A stretch of 64,000 nucleotides of DNA. It comes from Pseudomonas sp. Leaf48 (GTDB taxonomy: Bacteria > Pseudomonadota > Gammaproteobacteria > Pseudomonadales > Pseudomonadaceae). The stretch covers positions 89,285 through 153,284 of the forward strand of contig NZ_LMLH01000031.1 of NCBI RefSeq assembly GCF_001421885.1. Direction: 5' to 3'. The position numbers and the translations under genes were made by a program. The notes under the pieces are model-generated. The model saw only the letters and a list, made by a program, of their open reading frames with translations, did not search any database and had not been told where the DNA came from. This document shows, one piece after another, positions 26,011 through 35,278 of the stretch. The stretch's first letter is position 1. Each line of letters begins with the position of its first letter.

Positions 26011-26715
26011 ATGGGCGCACAGTGGAAAGTTAAACACAAAGAAGCGGCAGCCAATGCCAAGGGCAAGATCTTCGGCAAACTGGTGAAGGAAATCACCATT
26101 GCTGCGCGCAACGGCGCTGATATCTCGACCAACGCGCATTTGCGCCTGGTGGTTGAACAGGCCAAGAAAGCTTCGATGCCCAAGGAAACACTGGACCGTG
26201 CCATCAAGAAGGGCGCGGGCCTGCTGGGCGAAACCGTGCAATACCATCGCGTGACCTATGAAGGGTTCGCCCCGCATCAGGTGCCATTGATCGTTGAGTG
26301 TGTAACCGACAACATAAACCGCACCGTTGCTGAAATCCGTGTCGCGTTCCGCAAGGGCCAGTTGGGGGCTTCCGGTTCGGTGGCCTGGGACTTCAACCAT
26401 GTTGGCATGATCGAAGCCTCGCCTGACACGCCGGACGCCGATCCGGAAATGGCCGCCATCGAGGCCGGTGCCCAGGACTTCGAGCCGGGCGAAGACGGCG
26501 CCACCCTGTTCCTGACCGAGCCTACGGATCTGGACGCGGTACAGAAAGCCCTGCCGGAACAAGGCTTCACCGTGCTCTCGGCGAAACTGGGCTACCAGCC
26601 GAAAAACCCGGTCAGCGGCCTGAGCGATGAACAGATGGCTGAAGTCGAGGCGTTTCTTGAAGGTCTCGACAACCACGATGACGTGCAGGACATGTTTGTC
26701 GGGTTGGCGGGTTAA
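26011..26715 (+). CDS. YebC/PmpR family protein
   Basis: A 234-residue member of the YebC family, starting MGAQWKVKHKEAAANAKGKI after GAGTGAG. The family-typical AKKASMPKETLDRAIKKGAG, a YEGFAPHQVPLIVE strand and the acidic middle domain are present. Members act as DNA-binding repressors (PmpR of the quinolone signal) or as translation factors that relieve polyproline stalling. The length and N-terminus fit the YeeN-like paralogue rather than the YebC beside ruvC. It stands alone. Confidence 0.9.
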   Translation: MGAQWKVKHKEAAANAKGKIFGKLVKEITIAARNGADISTNAHLRLVVEQAKKASMPKETLDRAIKKGAGLLGETVQYHRVTYEGFAPHQVPLIVECVTDNINRTVAEIRVAFRKGQLGASGSVAWDFNHVGMIEASPDTPDADPEMAAIEAGAQDFEPGEDGATLFLTEPTDLDAVQKALPEQGFTVLSAKLGYQPKNPVSGLSDEQMAEVEAFLEGLDNHDDVQDMFVGLAG

Positions 26716-26791
26716 GCCCAAGTGCTTTTTTGATCTGGGCAGTGGTGAGGGGGCTTCTGTGGCATGAGGGCTTCTGTGGCATGGGGGCTTT

Positions 26792-26910
26792 TGTGGCGAG
26801 GGGGCTTGCCCCCGCTGGGTGGCGAAGCCACCCCCCCCCATAACCACCACTGCGGTCGCTGCTTTGGGGGGCTGCTACGCAGCCCAGCGGGGGCAAGCCC
26901 CCTCGCCACA
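26792..26910. repeat. Inverted repeat, REP family B
   Basis: Arms TGTGGCGAGGGGGCTTGCCC and GGGCAAGCCCCCTCGCCACA enclose a second, nested pair around GGCTTCGCC/TGCGTAGCAGCC-like arms. It lies between the convergent yebC-type gene and the kinase gene. Just to the left are extra partial copies (TCTGTGGCATG). Confidence 0.8.
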
Positions 26911-26974
26911 GAAGCTCCCTCCCCAGAGCAAGCCCGTCTCAGTAGCGTGCCCCTCACTACGACAGGCCCCCTTG

Positions 26975-28309
26975 CTACAAGTTTGTGTTTAGCGTTTTGA
27001 ACACAGCCAACGCCTGAACAACCTCGTCAAACCCCGGCCGCTCCAATACCGGCGGCTGACAGCAACGCCGTTGCAAGTCTTCTAATGCCCCGCGCTGCTC
27101 GTCGCTAAGCCCTGAGTCGATCCGCTCCAGCAACTCCCCCAGCAATATCCCGAACGCCCGTACCTCGATGCGTTGCAGCGCGCGGCTTTCATGGCTGTCG
27201 TCGGTGGCATGAAACGACGCTGCGCCAAAATCTCCCAGCAAACATTCCCCTTGTTCATTCCACATGATGTTGTGGCCATAGAGATCGCCGTGGGTGATGC
27301 CGTGACGGTGCAAGTGTGCAGCCACCGAGGCGATGCCCGAGGCAATGCGCAGGGCCACGGTTGCGCTGAAACCCTGGTCGTCGGCATAGACATCGCGACT
27401 GCAGGACGCCAGGCTCGGCAGCCCGGCGAGGTTGCGATAAGTCGGGGCGATCAAGCGCATCACCAGCCCGGCCGTTTGCTGCGGGTGATCGACAATCCGC
27501 CCTTCGACCCGGATCAGGTTCGGGTGCAAGCCTGCGCTAATGCAGGCGTTCATCTCATGCAGCGGCGAGCCATCGCTGGTCATTTCTCCTTTGTAGAGCT
27601 TCACCGCCACCGGCATGGCTGGCTGATCGGCCGGTTGCCAGTTGGCCTGATGGATGACTCCGGACGCGCCTTCACCGAGTTTTTTCTCCAGATGCAGTGC
27701 CGACCAGTCAATGCGCGGCGTGGCGTCGAGGGCGGCGGCATCGGCTTCGGTTTCCAGCGGATTACCGGCATAGGCCAGCCAGCTCAGGCTCGGCAGGGCC
27801 AGCAGCCACTGCGGCAACTCGGTCAACTGGTTGGCGGCGATGCGGATCAGTTCCAGCCGATGGCAGTTGCCCAGAGACTCGGGCAATGCCTGCAAGCGAT
27901 TACCGGCGAGCATGAGTTTTTGCAGCTGCGGGCGCTCTCCCAGTTCGCTGGGTAGCGTCTCGATGCAATTGTCGGTGAGGATCAGCCAGCGCAGCAGCGG
28001 CGGCAACGCTGCGCCTGGCACGTGGGCGATGCGGTTGGCCTTGAAACCGACCATCGTCAGCGCGGCACATTGACCCAGGCACGCCGGCAACTCGGTGAAG
28101 CGATTATCGGAACAGAACAGCACTCGCAAACGGGTCAGGCGATGCAGATCCTCGGGCAGCGCGCTCAAGGCATTGCCGCTGAGGTTGAGTACTTCCAGGG
28201 AATCTGCCAGATCGAAAATTTCCCGCGGGAACTCGGTCAGGCCTTCGGCCAGATCCAGCCGCGTGATGCCTGACAACTCGCCGGCGCGCAATTGAGCAAG
28301 GGTGTGCAT
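26975..28309 (-). CDS. Leucine-rich-repeat protein kinase
   Basis: A 444-residue fusion. About residues 15-185 carry seven or so leucine-rich repeats with LxxLPxxL spacing (LNLSGNALSALPEDL, LMLAGNRLQALPESL). Residues 205-444 are a eukaryotic-type Ser/Thr/Tyr kinase: glycine loop GEGASGVI (212-219), VAVK Lys237, catalytic HGDLYGHN with Asp342 and Asn347, and GDFGAA with Asp360. All catalytic residues are kept, though HRD reads HGD. No signal peptide or membrane helix, so cytoplasmic. LRR kinases of this plan are found in some pseudomonads, with unknown targets. The neighbours are YebC-type and ZapE genes, which do not define a pathway. Confidence 0.88.
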   Translation of the reverse strand: MHTLAQLRAGELSGITRLDLAEGLTEFPREIFDLADSLEVLNLSGNALSALPEDLHRLTRLRVLFCSDNRFTELPACLGQCAALTMVGFKANRIAHVPGAALPPLLRWLILTDNCIETLPSELGERPQLQKLMLAGNRLQALPESLGNCHRLELIRIAANQLTELPQWLLALPSLSWLAYAGNPLETEADAAALDATPRIDWSALHLEKKLGEGASGVIHQANWQPADQPAMPVAVKLYKGEMTSDGSPLHEMNACISAGLHPNLIRVEGRIVDHPQQTAGLVMRLIAPTYRNLAGLPSLASCSRDVYADDQGFSATVALRIASGIASVAAHLHRHGITHGDLYGHNIMWNEQGECLLGDFGAASFHATDDSHESRALQRIEVRAFGILLGELLERIDSGLSDEQRGALEDLQRRCCQPPVLERPGFDEVVQALAVFKTLNTNL

Positions 28310-28390
28310 GAACAGATTCGCTGTTAACCAAGAGGAGGGCGCGGGGCCCCGGAAATGGGCGACATGATAGCGGCAAAGGTGTGGCGACTG

Positions 28391-29515
28391 TCAGGCCAGT
28401 TCGCTGACTTCGACCAGTTGCCCCAATCGGCTGCGGGTGCGCGCAAGATCGATGGCATCGCCACCCAGGCTTTCACGCAATGAGTGCTGGCCGAGCAATG
28501 TCAGGTGCTTGTCCTGGTCGTACAGCACATCGATGAGGTTGATAAAGCGCTGCTGGGCGGCAATCGTGCAATCGCCCAGCAGTGGCAGTTCATCGATGAT
28601 CCAGCGGTCGAACTGGCGGCACAGCTCCAGATAATCCATCACCGCCGTGGGCTGATCGCACAAGTCGGTAAAGGTAAAACCGATGCTGCGACCTTCGCGC
28701 AAACGCGCTCGAAAATGCCGGCTGCCCACCGCCAGCGATACAGGCGGGGCATTGTGCCCGGGCAGGTTCAACGCCTGTCGTTGCGCCACGCTTGCCGGCC
28801 AGACGTAGTGACCCTGAGTGAACAATTGATGCGCATGGGTCCGGGCCTGGCTGCGGTAGTCGTGGGGCCCGCCGACCTCCATCACCTGCATGCGCGTATT
28901 GATCAGGTCAATCACCGGTTTGAAACGTGCGTGGTACAGCGGATTGGGCAGCAGGCCTTCGGGCGGATAATTGGAGGTGACCAGCAACAGGATGCCGCGC
29001 TTGAACAGTGCCTTGAACAACCGGGTGATGAGCATCGCATCGCCGATGTCGTGCACGTGGAACTCATCGAAACACAGCACCCGGCAATCGCTGAGCAGTT
29101 CATCGAGGGTGACTGCCAGGGCGTCGGCCTGATCGCGGTGCTCGAACATGCCCAGGTGCAGTTGGGCGAAAAACTGATGAAAGTGCAGGCGTTGCTTTTG
29201 CGCCAGGGGAATCGCCCGAAAAAACCCGTCGAGCAGCCAGCTTTTGCCGCGCCCCACGGCACCATGCAGGTACAGGCCGGGAAGGGGCTTTGCCGCGGCA
29301 CCCATCAGCGTGCAGGCATGGAGGGCCATGTAGTCGATGACACGCTGTTGGCTGTGACTGAGTGTGTAACCCTGGGCATGGGCCTGTTGGCGAAAGTGGT
29401 CGTGGATCATTTGGCCGGCCACGGCGTTGCCGGCAGCCGGTACTTTGCCGAGCAGGCGACGCAACGTTTGCCAGCGCGATTTGATGGGCGAACGGTTGGG
29501 CGGTCGAACGGCCAC
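28391..29515 (-). CDS. AFG1/ZapE-family ATPase
   Basis: A 374-residue P-loop ATPase. I start at GTG 29515, which has AGAGGTG eight bases upstream; the frame stays open for about 180 more codons but these read like non-coding sequence. Walker A is GAVGRGKS (about 85-92) and Walker B is VLCFDEFHV (about 147-155); the TSNYPPEGLLPNPLY segment is typical of ZapE, which regulates FtsZ at the closing septum in E. coli. Pseudomonads normally keep another zapE next to the ribosomal-protein operon, so this may be a second paralogue; that copy is not in the window. Confidence 0.85.
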   Translation of the reverse strand: MAVRPPNRSPIKSRWQTLRRLLGKVPAAGNAVAGQMIHDHFRQQAHAQGYTLSHSQQRVIDYMALHACTLMGAAAKPLPGLYLHGAVGRGKSWLLDGFFRAIPLAQKQRLHFHQFFAQLHLGMFEHRDQADALAVTLDELLSDCRVLCFDEFHVHDIGDAMLITRLFKALFKRGILLLVTSNYPPEGLLPNPLYHARFKPVIDLINTRMQVMEVGGPHDYRSQARTHAHQLFTQGHYVWPASVAQRQALNLPGHNAPPVSLAVGSRHFRARLREGRSIGFTFTDLCDQPTAVMDYLELCRQFDRWIIDELPLLGDCTIAAQQRFINLIDVLYDQDKHLTLLGQHSLRESLGGDAIDLARTRSRLGQLVEVSELA

Positions 29516-29788
29516 TGGGGTATCACCTCTGGAGTGCGGACAGGCGCTTTGTGTTGCGGCGCCATAGTGTAACCAGAGCCGGGAATTTTTGCTTCCAGCG
29601 GTGTCGGCAGGCCATTGGCCAGAAAGTTTCTGGTGGCACGATTTATCGCGGCGCCGGGATGCTGGCCTGTTGCATTCATGGCATATAGCCATGCCCGATT
29701 GTGGGGCAAGACTGGTCCGTTGACTGGCGGATTCCCCGTGCATTGCTAACCTCAACCACACAAAGCTCCTCTCAAGAGGAATGGGGCC

Positions 29789-30316
29789 GTGAATGGACGT
29801 GTGGTATTGGCAGTCATGGGCGTAGCGCTCGGTGCACCGGTGTTGGCCGCAGAGCTTCAGGTGCAGGTTCGGGTCGACGTGCAGTGGGGCTGTCAATTGG
29901 TCGGGGCACAACACAGCGCCGGCATTGAACAACTGGGCGTGCTGGATTTCGGCCGTACCGCACGGCTGGACGACCAGGCGGGACCGCTGGGGGCCGCTCT
30001 GACGAATGCACGCCTGCCGCGACTCGAGTGCAACCCGGATACCCCTTATCAATTACGCGTTGACGGTGGCCTGCACGGCGGGGTCGGCGACGTGCGTTAC
30101 ATGGCGGCCAATGCTGGTTCCGCTCAACCCATCCCCTATCGGCTTTATCAAGACCCGGCGCGGCGCATCCCCCTGATTGTGGATCAGCCGATGAGCGGTC
30201 GTGTGCCTGACAGCGGTTCCGTGGATTTGCCGCTGTATGCGCGAATCGAGCCGCTGGCGCAGATACCGCATGCGGGGAGCTATTCAGACCTGGTGAAGGT
30301 GACCGTCACCTGGTAG
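29789..30316 (+). CDS. Spore-coat-U domain pilin, Csu/CupE type (first of four)
   Basis: A 175-residue exported pilin subunit. GTG 29789 follows AAGAGGA. A signal peptide ends near GAPVLA-AELQ. The mature part has the SCPU/CsuA layout: an early Cys (QWGCQLV), DFG motif (VLDFGRT), LECNP Cys, IPYRLYQD, then a C-terminal Y-S-D-LVKVTVTW donor-type strand. Opens the operon of archaic chaperone-usher pili. It is the most diverged of the four pilins and may be a minor or terminating subunit; compared with P. aeruginosa cupE it is an extra gene. Confidence 0.82.
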   Translation: MNGRVVLAVMGVALGAPVLAAELQVQVRVDVQWGCQLVGAQHSAGIEQLGVLDFGRTARLDDQAGPLGAALTNARLPRLECNPDTPYQLRVDGGLHGGVGDVRYMAANAGSAQPIPYRLYQDPARRIPLIVDQPMSGRVPDSGSVDLPLYARIEPLAQIPHAGSYSDLVKVTVTW

Positions 30317-30419
30317 CTACGATGATCAAACAGCCCGGTGCAGCGGGTCTGTGCAAGGAAGGGGCGTTCGCTGGCGAACGCGCGTGGACGTGCATTCTGA
30401 GGGCCTCGGGTATTACCTC

Positions 30420-30953
30420 ATGAAAAGCAGATTGTGGATGGTTGTCATAGCGGCAGCACTGGTGCTGCTGACCGAGGACGCGCAAGCGGCGATCAGCGGG
30501 CAGTTTCACGCGCGCCTGACCATCATCGCCGGTTGCCAGGTGTCCAATGGGGCCAGTCCCGACAGCCCGGTCAACGACTTTGGCACCCTGGATTTCGGCG
30601 AGCAAGGCCCGACCTGGAGTGCCCCGCTCAAAGCCAGTCTCAGCTCAGATAGCAGCGGCAAACTGAACGTCGCCTGCAATCCCACGGTTACCGGGTTCAC
30701 CGTCACCATCGATGGTGGCACCCACGGCGACGGCACCACTCGACGCCTGAGCAACGGTCGCCAGACCATCCCCTATAAATTGTTCCTCGATGCCTCTGGC
30801 AGCCAAAGCTACAGCATCGGCCAACAGCAAAATTTCGCTGTCACCAGCGCAGCCCAGGTACCGATTCCGGTATTTGGCTCGGTGGTGGCGAATACCCGCG
30901 CACTACCGGCCGGTGTTTATACCGACACGCTGACGGTGACGCTCGACTGGTAA
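30420..30953 (+). CDS. Spore-coat-U domain pilin (second)
   Basis: A 177-residue secreted pilin from ATG 30420. Signal peptide MKSRLWMVVIAAALVLL to about DAQA-AISG. It has the two conserved Cys (AGCQV, VACNP), TLDFGEQG, IPYKLFLD and the terminal Y-T-D-TLTVTLDW strand. Assembled by the chaperone at 32046 and the usher at 32921. It starts 104 bases after the first pilin, a gap holding no gene. Strong candidate for a CupE1/CsuA-B-like shaft subunit. Confidence 0.85.
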   Translation: MKSRLWMVVIAAALVLLTEDAQAAISGQFHARLTIIAGCQVSNGASPDSPVNDFGTLDFGEQGPTWSAPLKASLSSDSSGKLNVACNPTVTGFTVTIDGGTHGDGTTRRLSNGRQTIPYKLFLDASGSQSYSIGQQQNFAVTSAAQVPIPVFGSVVANTRALPAGVYTDTLTVTLDW

Positions 30954-30973
30954 AACTGTAGAGGACGTACTCC

Positions 30974-31510
30974 ATGCACATGTTTGCATCCAGAATTGGT
31001 TTGTCATTGCTTGGCCTGACGCTGGCGTCAGGCGCCCAGGCCGCCACCACGGTCACCGGCCAGATCTCCGCCAGCCTGATTCTGGTCAGCAGTTGCCAGG
31101 TGAATGGTGCCGGCGGCTCCTCCAACCTCAATTTCGGAGCCTTGAACTTCGGCACCACCGACAGTCTGTTCACCACCGCGACGGGTCAGGTGCTGGGTGG
31201 AGGTGGCGGGGCGCTGTCGATTCTCTGCTCCAGCGGCACCACCCCAACGATCAAGGTGCGTGCCGGCACCAATGACGGAATGTCGCCGGGCGGCAGCCGC
31301 GCGCTGTTCGACGGTGTCGCCAACTACGTGCCCTATGACCTGTACACCGATGCCGGGCATTCGCAGTTACTGGCTATCGATGGCGTGATCAACCTCGCCG
31401 CCAGCACCGGTGCGGCGCAGACCGTGAACATCTACGGTCAGGCCTTGGGCAAGGCCGGTTTGCCGGCAGGGACCTACACCGACACCGTCGCCGTCGAACT
31501 GACGTTCTAG
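30974..31510 (+). CDS. Spore-coat-U domain pilin (third)
   Basis: A 178-residue pilin with a signal peptide ending SGAQA-ATTV, Cys in SSCQV and ILCSS, NFGALNFGTT, VPYDLYTD and a final Y-T-D-TVAVELTF. The glycine-rich LGGGGGALS loop is distinctive. A major-pilin role is possible because archaic pilus rods are often built from such Gly-rich subunits. Twenty bases separate it from the previous gene. Confidence 0.85.
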   Translation: MHMFASRIGLSLLGLTLASGAQAATTVTGQISASLILVSSCQVNGAGGSSNLNFGALNFGTTDSLFTTATGQVLGGGGGALSILCSSGTTPTIKVRAGTNDGMSPGGSRALFDGVANYVPYDLYTDAGHSQLLAIDGVINLAASTGAAQTVNIYGQALGKAGLPAGTYTDTVAVELTF

Positions 31511-31514
31511 CGTC

Positions 31515-32015
31515 ATGGCCCGCCACGGGTGTGCGGCGTTGCTCCTGTTGTGCGCGGGTAGCGTGCCGTTGCCGCTGTCCGCCGTGACCAGCCAGAGTTT
31601 CCAGGTCAGCGCCACGGTCACCCCGGGGTGTCTGGTCGTGGGTGGTGTTTCCAGTTACGGCAGCCTGAACTACGGCAGCCGCTCGGCGCTGGACACCGGC
31701 ACGGTGCAGGTGGCGCTGACCGGTGGCGTGCAGTTGCAATGCACGCCGGGCGTGACCTTGAACATGACGGTCGATGGCGGCCAGTACAACAGCGGCGGGC
31801 GACACCTGCAGCTCAGCACCGGCAGCAATCGGGTGGCGTACCAGTTGTTCCGCGATGCGGCGTACAGCCAGGTATTGGGGATAGGCCAGAGCGTGGCCGT
31901 GGCCTACGCCGATGCAAACAACATCAACCTGCCGATCTACGGCCAGGTGCAATTGCCGGGCAATCAGCCGGGGGGTACGTATAGCGATGTGCTGCAGGTG
32001 CAGCTGTCGTGGTAG
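31515..32015 (+). CDS. Spore-coat-U domain pilin (fourth)
   Basis: A 166-residue pilin, four bases after the third. Signal peptide ends near PLPLSA-VTSQ. Cys in TPGCLV and QCTPG, LNYGSRSAL instead of the DFG motif, VAYQLFRD, and the end Y-S-D-VLQVQLSW. Probably a minor/adaptor subunit between shaft and tip adhesin, by analogy with CsuB. The role is inferred from order. Confidence 0.85.
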   Translation: MARHGCAALLLLCAGSVPLPLSAVTSQSFQVSATVTPGCLVVGGVSSYGSLNYGSRSALDTGTVQVALTGGVQLQCTPGVTLNMTVDGGQYNSGGRHLQLSTGSNRVAYQLFRDAAYSQVLGIGQSVAVAYADANNINLPIYGQVQLPGNQPGGTYSDVLQVQLSW

Positions 32016-32045
32016 CGGAGCGGTTAGATCATCAGGAGTGGACAG

Positions 32046-32834
32046 ATGTATTCATCTTCGCAGCGGCATTGTGTCGTTGGTTTTACTTCGCTGGTGTTGA
32101 CGCTGTTCACAGCGTTCAACGTGCAGGCGGCCAGTTCGGTATTGATCTGGCCCATCGATCCGGTGCTGGAGGCGGATCAACAGGCCAGTGCGTTGTGGCT
32201 GGAAAACCGCGGTAATGAAACCGCCAATCTGCAAATCCGCGTCTTTGCCTGGAGCCAGAGTGGTTTCAGTGATCAATACCAGAACCAGCGCGACGTGATC
32301 GGCAGCCCGCCAGTGGCGAAGATCGAGCCCGGGCAAAAGCAACTGGTGCGCCTGACCCGAACCCGGGAAATTCCACCGGGGCAGGAACTGGCGTATCGCA
32401 TCATCATCGATGAAATCCCTTCCGCGAAACCACCCTCCACCGATGACGGCAAGACGGGCGCAGCGATTCGCTTCCAGATGCGTTATTCGGTCCCTCTGTT
32501 TGCCTACGGCGCGGGCCTGTGGAGCAAGGAAGACAGCACTCGCCCGCGAGACCCCAAGGGCGCGGGCAAGGCGGACTTGAGTTGGCGTACGGTGGCGGTA
32601 GACGGGCGCCCCTATGTGGAAGTGCGCAACCAGGGCGCGGTGCATGCGCGGTTGACCGATGTGGCACTCAAGCAGGGCAGCCAGACGCGGCCGCTGGTAG
32701 ACGGTTTGCTCGGGTATGTATTGCCCGGCGCGATCATGCGCTGGCCGGCCCCCGGGCCGCTGGCAGGCGACCCGGCCTTGCAGGTGCGGGTCAATGGCGC
32801 ACCGCAGGTGCAGAGTGTTGCGCCGGCACGTTAG
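32046..32834 (+). CDS. Periplasmic pilus chaperone (CsuC/CupE4 type)
   Basis: A 262-residue PapD-like chaperone. Signal peptide ends near FNVQA-ASSV. The first immunoglobulin domain has VLIWPIDPVLEADQQASALW, the QLVRLTRTREIPPGQELAYR stretch with the strand used for donor-strand complementation, and a second domain after RYSVPLFAYG. The pilin-binding Arg/Lys pair is not identified with certainty. It caps pilins and delivers them to the usher. The operon continues after 86 bases holding a REP remnant. Confidence 0.9.
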   Translation: MYSSSQRHCVVGFTSLVLTLFTAFNVQAASSVLIWPIDPVLEADQQASALWLENRGNETANLQIRVFAWSQSGFSDQYQNQRDVIGSPPVAKIEPGQKQLVRLTRTREIPPGQELAYRIIIDEIPSAKPPSTDDGKTGAAIRFQMRYSVPLFAYGAGLWSKEDSTRPRDPKGAGKADLSWRTVAVDGRPYVEVRNQGAVHARLTDVALKQGSQTRPLVDGLLGYVLPGAIMRWPAPGPLAGDPALQVRVNGAPQVQSVAPAR

Positions 32835-32850
32835 GGAGGGTTGAGCGTTT

Positions 32851-32873
32851 TGTGGTGAGGGGGCTTGCCTGTG
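32851..32873 (+). repeat. Single REP family B remnant inside the pilus operon
   Basis: TGTGGTGAGGGGGCTTGCCT lies between the chaperone and usher genes, without an opposing arm. It resembles one arm of the family B repeats at 26792 and 51579. Confidence 0.5.
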
Positions 32874-32920
32874 TAGTCGGGCGTTGAAGGGGTAAACAGT
32901 CCAATGGGCGAGAAGCGCTA

Positions 32921-35278
32921 ATGAGCCAGGGGTGGGCTCACAAGATTCAGTGTCCGTTGTGGGCCATGGGCTGTGTGTGCTGCCTGGTGGTCGTTCATCA
33001 CGCAGAGGCCGGCGACCTGCCGCCTCCGCCCAGCGGCATGGAGGCGGTGGCCGATGCGCAGTTGTTTCTGGAAATGGTGGTCAACCAGATGAATACCGGC
33101 CGGGTCGTGGCGGTGGAGCAGCGCAACGGGCAGCTTTTTGTTCCGACGTCCGCGTTGCGCGAAACCGGCATGAAACTGCCGGAAAACCTCGCAGCCGAGA
33201 TCAGCCTCGACAGCCTGCCGGGCCTGCACAGCGAGTACGACAGCACCGCCCAGCGCCTGTTTCTGGACGTACCGCCAGACTGGCTGCCGGAGCAGTTCGT
33301 CGGACGCAGCGAAGTCTATCCGCGCACCCCGGCAATGAGCAGTTTCGGTGCCTTGTTCAACTATGACCTGTACTTCAATGACACCGATGATGCCGGTACG
33401 TACCTCGCCGCCTGGAACGAGGTGCGGCTGTTTGATAGTTGGGGCACGTTGTCCAACACCGGGCAGTATCGACGCACCCTGTCCGGCGACTCGATCAACA
33501 CCCTGGACAACGGCTATCTGCGCTACGACACCACCTGGCGCTACTCCGACGATGAACGCCTGCTGACCTACGAGGCGGGCGACGTGATCAGCGGTGCCTT
33601 GCCCTGGACCAGCTCAGTACGCCTGGGCGGGGTGCAGCTGTCGAGGGATTTTGCGGTGCGTCCGGACCTGGTGACCTATCCCTTGCCGCAGTTTGCTGGC
33701 GAGGCCGCCGTGCCATCCTCGGTGGATTTGTTCATCAACGGCTACAAATCCAGCAGCGCCGAGTTGCAACCCGGTCCGTACACCCTGACCAACGTTCCGT
33801 TCATCAACGGTGCCGGTGAAGCCGTGGTCGTCACCACCGATGCGTTGGGGCGTCAGGTCTCGACGACGGTGCCGTTCTACGTCACCAGCAGCCTTTTGCA
33901 AAAAGGCTTGAGTGATTATTCCGTGGCGGCCGGCACCTTGCGCCGTGACTATGGCCTGCGCGATTTCGGCTACGGCCCGGGCGTGAGTTCCGGCAGTCTG
34001 CGTTATGGCTTGAGTGATTACCTGACCCTGGAAAGCCACGCCGAAGCTTCGGATGCCCTGACCCTCGCAGGTGTCGGCGGCAACATGCGCCTGGGCAATT
34101 TCGGCGTGCTTAACACGGCCATCAGCCAAAGCCGTTTCGACGGCGACAGCGGGCAGCAACTGAGCATCGGTTATCAGTACAGCAACCAGCGCTACAGCTT
34201 CAGCTGGCAGCGCCTGCAACGTCGCGATCAATACGCCGACCTGAGTGTGATCGACACACCTTTTGCGAGCCTGAGCAAGCGCAGCGAACAGGCGACCCTG
34301 AGCCTGAACCTCGATGCCTGGGGTAGCCTCGGTGTCGGTTATTTCGACGTGCGCGCGGTGGATGATTCGCGCACCCGCTTACTCAACCTGACATGGAGCA
34401 AGCCGCTGTGGCACAACAGCAGTTTCTACCTGTCGGCCAACCGCGAGATCAGCGACAGCAATTGGGCGGTGCAGGCGCAACTGGTGGTTCCGTTCGACCT
34501 GCACGGCAGCCTGGCGGTCAGCAGCGAACGCAGCAACAGCGGGCAAACCCAGCAACGGGTCAACTTCAGCCGCGCTGTTCCGACCCAGGGTGGGGTGGGT
34601 TTCAACCTGGGCTACGCCCAAGGTGACGGGCCGGAGTACCGGCAGGCCGACCTGACCTGGCGCCTGCAGTCGGTGCAGTTGCAGGCCGGCGTCTATGGTA
34701 CCGACGAAGCCGAAACCCGTTGGGCCGATGCCAGTGGATCGCTGGTGTGGATGGACCGGCAAGTGTTCGCCGCCAATCGCATCGACGATGCCTTTGTGGT
34801 GGTCAGCACCGATGGCTTCGCCGATATTCCGGTGCGTTACGAAAACCAGGTGGTAGGCCAGACTGACCGCAGTGGTCACTTGCTGGTGCCCTGGAGCAGC
34901 GCCTATTACCGTGGCAAATATGAAATCGATCCACTGAATCTGCCGGCCAACGTGCGCAGCCCTGATGTCGAACAACGCATCGCGGTGCGCCGTGGCAGTG
35001 GTTATCTGCTGGAGTTTGCGCTGAGCCGGATGGTCGCCGCGAGCATCGTACTGGTGGATGCGCAGCAGCAGGATTTGCCCTTGGGCAGTAGCGTCGTGCA
35101 CGAGCAGAGCGGCACGCAGACCGTGGTGGGTTGGGACGGCCTGGTGTACCTGGAAAACCTCCAGCCGCAGAACAATCTGCGGGTGACCCTGGCTGGCGGC
35201 AAAACCTGCGTGGTGCAGTTCGCCGTGGATATGAATCAGGACCAGATCCCGTTGATCGGGCCGTTGGTGTGCCAATGA
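32921..35278 (+). CDS. Outer-membrane usher of an archaic chaperone-usher pilus
   Basis: A 785-residue usher. Signal sequence at the N-terminus (CCLVVVHHAEA), then an N-terminal domain, the beta-barrel from about residue 130, a plug-like segment VDLFINGYKSSSAELQPGPYTLTNVPFINGAGEAVVV (two adjacent motifs), and C-terminal domains ending PLVCQ. Matches CsuD/CupE5-type ushers. It secretes and polymerises the pilins. Its stop overlaps the start of the adhesin gene (ATGA at 35275-35278), so translation is coupled. Confidence 0.9.
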   Translation: MSQGWAHKIQCPLWAMGCVCCLVVVHHAEAGDLPPPPSGMEAVADAQLFLEMVVNQMNTGRVVAVEQRNGQLFVPTSALRETGMKLPENLAAEISLDSLPGLHSEYDSTAQRLFLDVPPDWLPEQFVGRSEVYPRTPAMSSFGALFNYDLYFNDTDDAGTYLAAWNEVRLFDSWGTLSNTGQYRRTLSGDSINTLDNGYLRYDTTWRYSDDERLLTYEAGDVISGALPWTSSVRLGGVQLSRDFAVRPDLVTYPLPQFAGEAAVPSSVDLFINGYKSSSAELQPGPYTLTNVPFINGAGEAVVVTTDALGRQVSTTVPFYVTSSLLQKGLSDYSVAAGTLRRDYGLRDFGYGPGVSSGSLRYGLSDYLTLESHAEASDALTLAGVGGNMRLGNFGVLNTAISQSRFDGDSGQQLSIGYQYSNQRYSFSWQRLQRRDQYADLSVIDTPFASLSKRSEQATLSLNLDAWGSLGVGYFDVRAVDDSRTRLLNLTWSKPLWHNSSFYLSANREISDSNWAVQAQLVVPFDLHGSLAVSSERSNSGQTQQRVNFSRAVPTQGGVGFNLGYAQGDGPEYRQADLTWRLQSVQLQAGVYGTDEAETRWADASGSLVWMDRQVFAANRIDDAFVVVSTDGFADIPVRYENQVVGQTDRSGHLLVPWSSAYYRGKYEIDPLNLPANVRSPDVEQRIAVRRGSGYLLEFALSRMVAASIVLVDAQQQDLPLGSSVVHEQSGTQTVVGWDGLVYLENLQPQNNLRVTLAGGKTCVVQFAVDMNQDQIPLIGPLVCQ

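Noticed and set aside
28391..30052. Long N-terminal extension of the ZapE-type protein
   Set aside because: The extra 180 residues are low in family signal and overlap the divergent pilin gene; GTG 29515 has a good ribosome site.
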